Origin: Akkermansiaceae bacterium UBA7331
GTDB taxonomy: Bacteria; Verrucomicrobiota; Verrucomicrobiia; Verrucomicrobiales; Akkermansiaceae
Assembly (NCBI GenBank): GCA_002471255.1
Contig: DKPP01000011.1
Span: 188,922-252,921 of the forward strand
DNA length: 64,000 nucleotides
Reading direction: 5' to 3'
The notes under the pieces were generated by a model. It was not told the DNA's origin, ran no database searches, and saw nothing but the letters and a program-made list of their open reading frames with translations. Position numbers and translations under genes: made by a program. Positions 61,811 to 64,000 of this stretch are shown here, piece after piece (the stretch's first letter is position 1; every line of letters starts with the position of its first letter).

Positions 61811-62923
61811 TTATGGTTTATAACTACGTGATGGCATTTGATTGATCTGATCGATCAGTAAGCGCAATCTGCCATAATTGCCACGTTGTATTGGGAAAGC
61901 TATACGTGGTAGGGCCGCGATTTCCGGCTCATCTTTCTCTTCGTCCAATGCTTTTACTTTGCTGATTTTTCCGCCCGGCTTGATGAGATCAGCAAAGTTA
62001 TGTTCCAAATGAGTTACCCATTGATCCGGTATGTCGGCATTTGTGCGGATGACGATTTGATCGCCGATAAAACGGTATGAATGGAATATGCGATAGAATT
62101 GGTCAATATGATCAATTGCTTCACTTGGGCTTTTCGTTACATGGATTAAATGGAGGTCATCTTCGCTGATAAGTCCCGCATCCACCAGTTCTACACGAAT
62201 AAAAGCAAGCCAGTTTAACCAGAAGGTTTTTCCCGGTGAATCAAGTAAAACGACAGGATAAATCTTCGCTTTACCTGTTTGAATCAGTGTAAGGCTTTCG
62301 AAAATTTCATCCATCGTGCCAAAGCCGCCCGGGCACGCTACCATCGCATCACTTTCAGCAACGAAATTTAGTTTTCGCACAAAAAAGTAATAAAAATCAA
62401 TGGAGCGAGGGTTATCTCTGATGATGTGATTCGCCTGTTGTTCAAAAGGTAATTGGATATTTAGGCCAAAGGAGCGTTCGGCTCCTGCACCCTCGTTACC
62501 TGCTTGCATGATTCCGGGACCGCCACCGGTAATTACCATATAACCATGATCACTTGCTTCGACTGCGAATTGCTTGGTCGTATCGTAAGCGGGCTCTCCC
62601 GGTTTGATTCTAGCTGAACCGAAAATGGTAATCTTTCTAATATGACGATAAGGCTGGAAAATCGTGTTGGCAAAATACATTTCGCGCACGGTGCGTACCA
62701 TGACTGAGAAATCATGATCGCTTACATTTGACTGAGCCATATTAATGCCCGTTTTAATGTATTCTTTTAAATAGCGAGAGTCATGCTTCGTAGAGGCCTC
62801 TTCCGCGATACGATTGATTTCATCATGAATGGCTTCGTTGTTTGGGCTCATTGCCTCTTTGGAAATCTTGTTTCCTTCAGCTCCGGTATAATCTCGTTTA
62901 TCGAGGAAGTCTGGATGTTTCAT
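61811..62923 (-). CDS. LOG-family (TIGR00730) nucleotide-binding protein
   Basis: 370 residues. Rossmann-like fold with TIFGSARI, VITGGGPGIMQAGNEGA and PGGFGTMDEIFESLTLIQTGK, the LOG-family PGGxGTxxE motif. Relatives are cytokinin riboside 5'-monophosphate phosphoribohydrolases (LOG) or related nucleotide hydrolases. N- and C-terminal extensions of about 60-90 residues exceed the minimal LOG size. Divergent from rpoA. Confidence 0.88.
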   Translation of the reverse strand: MKHPDFLDKRDYTGAEGNKISKEAMSPNNEAIHDEINRIAEEASTKHDSRYLKEYIKTGINMAQSNVSDHDFSVMVRTVREMYFANTIFQPYRHIRKITIFGSARIKPGEPAYDTTKQFAVEASDHGYMVITGGGPGIMQAGNEGAGAERSFGLNIQLPFEQQANHIIRDNPRSIDFYYFFVRKLNFVAESDAMVACPGGFGTMDEIFESLTLIQTGKAKIYPVVLLDSPGKTFWLNWLAFIRVELVDAGLISEDDLHLIHVTKSPSEAIDHIDQFYRIFHSYRFIGDQIVIRTNADIPDQWVTHLEHNFADLIKPGGKISKVKALDEEKDEPEIAALPRIAFPIQRGNYGRLRLLIDQINQMPSRSYKP

Positions 62924-63000
62924 AACGTTTTTATTTCCCCTATAATGTCATATTTTTTGCAGTAAGTCACAAAAAAATTGCCGTAGGTCATGAAAAGAGT

Positions 63001-63028
63001 TGATTGTTGGTGACATATCGGTACATTA
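63001..63028 (+). promoter_or_regulatory. Candidate promoter of rpoA
   Basis: TTGATT at 63001-63006 and TACATT at 63023-63028, 16 bp apart. The start of transcription would be near 63035. Confidence 0.4.
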
Positions 63029-63057
63029 CCACCCGCACGGGTATTGATATCAAATAG

Positions 63058-63113
63058 CCGTCGGTCCTTCTGTCGAAATTTTTTCGATAGCTCGTGCGAA
63101 GGGGAACCCGGCC
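63058..63113 (+). promoter_or_regulatory. Structured rpoA leader
   Basis: Nested pairings gccg/cggc, ggt/acc and ccttc/gaagg enclose a tcgaaa/tttcga hairpin, with a small cccg/cggg hairpin just before. It sits 16 bp upstream of the rpoA ATG and could control translation. Confidence 0.5.
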
Positions 63114-63129
63114 AACTGATTAGTTAACC

Positions 63130-64000
63130 ATGTCGGAAAACGAAGAAATCATCAACGTAACAGAATCTGCTGAAGTTGCTAAATTAAGCCGCTTCGAGCT
63201 GCCAAATCGTTTGGAAAAAATTGAAGATCCTAACGATGCCAATCACTTGACCTTTATCGCTGAACCATTTGAGAACGGCTTTGGTCACACATTGGGCAAC
63301 TCTCTTCGCAGAGTATTACTCGGCTCCCTTGAAGGTGCAGCAATTACCTCCGTACGTATCGCAGGTGCTCAGCATGAGTTTGCTTCCCTCCCAGGTGTAG
63401 TGGAAGATGTTACCGAAATCATTCTTAACCTCAAGAAGGTTAAGTTCAAACACAACGGAAAAGAGCCTCGTCTCCTCTCCTTGCGTGTGCATAAGGAAGG
63501 CATCGTAACAGCTGCTGACATCGCAGAAGACGCTGTTTACTCCGTAGCCAATCCTGATCAAATCATCTGTACTTTGGATCAAAACACTTTGTTTGAATGC
63601 GAATTCCAAGTTCGCGTTGGCCGTGGCTTTAGCACCGGTGAAGAAAACAAAGGTCCTGAAATGCACATCGGCGTTATTCCGATCGATTCCATTTTCTCCC
63701 CGGTTAGCCGTGTGAAGTATGCTGTAGTGAACACTCGTGTGGGTCAAATGACCGACTACGACAAGTTGACCTTAGACGTTTGGACTGATGGTCGCATCAC
63801 TCCTGCTGACGCTATGCTTCAAGCATCTTCCATTCTTCGTCATCACCTTGACGTATTTGTCAACTACGACGACAGCCAAGTAAGCTTCGAAGAAGCTCCA
63901 TCTGCCGTACAAGACGAAGAAACAGCACGTCTCCGCAAATTGCTCAACATGAGCGTGAACGAAATTGAACTTTCCGTTCGTGCTGCCAACTGCCTCAACA
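63130..64000 (+). CDS. rpoA: DNA-directed RNA polymerase alpha subunit (3' end outside the window)
   Basis: The visible 290 codons cover the N-terminal dimerisation domain: NGFGHTLGNSLRRVLLGSLEGAAITSVRI, EFASLPGVVEDVTEIILNLKKV, VGRGFSTGEENKG, and the start of the C-terminal domain (NMSVNEIELSVRAANCLN). The ATG at 63130 follows a structured leader. In many bacteria rpoA lies at the end of the S10-spc-alpha cluster after rpsD; here the upstream neighbour is a divergent LOG gene, so it has its own promoter. Confidence 0.97.
   Translation, partial: MSENEEIINVTESAEVAKLSRFELPNRLEKIEDPNDANHLTFIAEPFENGFGHTLGNSLRRVLLGSLEGAAITSVRIAGAQHEFASLPGVVEDVTEIILNLKKVKFKHNGKEPRLLSLRVHKEGIVTAADIAEDAVYSVANPDQIICTLDQNTLFECEFQVRVGRGFSTGEENKGPEMHIGVIPIDSIFSPVSRVKYAVVNTRVGQMTDYDKLTLDVWTDGRITPADAMLQASSILRHHLDVFVNYDDSQVSFEEAPSAVQDEETARLRKLLNMSVNEIELSVRAANCLN

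Noticed and set aside
63316..63747. Minus-strand frame of 143 codons
   Set aside because: It is antisense to rpoA, whose frame is complete and unmistakable here.
1..64000. tRNA, rRNA and CRISPR arrays
   Set aside because: No T-loop/acceptor pairs, rRNA segments or regularly spaced short repeats were recognised by eye.

Overview
The window looks like chromosomal DNA of a Verrucomicrobiota bacterium, probably close to the Akkermansiaceae. The main reasons are two secreted proteins that end in a PEP-CTERM sorting tail (PEPSTATLGLLGLGAL followed by an Arg run), a giant autotransporter, a prepilin peptidase with a large insertion, and a biopolymer-transport operon with two ExbD genes and a very large TPR protein. 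Base composition is moderate to low GC. The stretch of about 2.6-7.5 kb is clearly more AT-rich than its surroundings. I recognised no tRNA, rRNA, CRISPR array, transposase or integrase.

Layout. (1) 1-2481: a HAD-family phosphatase (cut by the window edge), an LptF/LptG-type permease and L-fucose mutarotase. (2) 2482-7450: an accessory island of seven small secreted proteins of one unrecognised family. It carries a 1.2-kb tandem duplication, a mosaic gene, decayed in-frame tails, and a degenerate second copy of the fucU 3' end on its far side. (3) 7566-14227: a complete trp operon (E, GD fusion, C, F, B, A), preceded by a leader peptide with tandem Trp codons, an antiterminator pairing and an intrinsic terminator, and closed by a bidirectional terminator. 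(4) 14260-23073, minus strand: a cell-surface locus with two PEP-CTERM proteins, a 1.6-kaa autotransporter whose only upstream in-frame ATG is followed at once by a stop codon, and a GH18 glycosidase with a lectin-like insertion. (5) 23356-31064: PatB/MalY-type C-S lyase, MazG, ComF, a ZIP metal transporter, and an ArsR-methyltransferase regulator divergent from metK-ahcY, with a long palindrome between them. (6) 31089-39825: RuvX, mannose-1-P guanylyltransferase, UppS, a ParE/GyrB-type topoisomerase subunit, IspE, a squalene/phytoene synthase, an SDR and conserved unknowns. (7) 40023-49649: a multidomain ABC protein, lipoproteins, an ABC-F ATPase, FabG and an FGE-like lipoprotein. (8) 49735-51465: rpsB-tsf. 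(9) 51895-59600: a 3D-domain wall protein, endonuclease III, and a TolQ/ExbD/ExbD/TPR/secreted-protein operon. (10) 59784-64000: an EF-hand protein, prepilin peptidase, a LOG-family protein and the start of rpoA behind a structured leader.

How the genes fit together. Most of the window is housekeeping: tryptophan synthesis, the SAM cycle, isoprenoid precursors feeding undecaprenyl-PP and a C30/C40 product, and translation. The accessory content is mostly envelope-directed. Points deserving a second look are the fucU-flanked family of secreted proteins, the E. coli-like trp attenuator, the codon-2 stop in the autotransporter, and the palindromic operator at metK.
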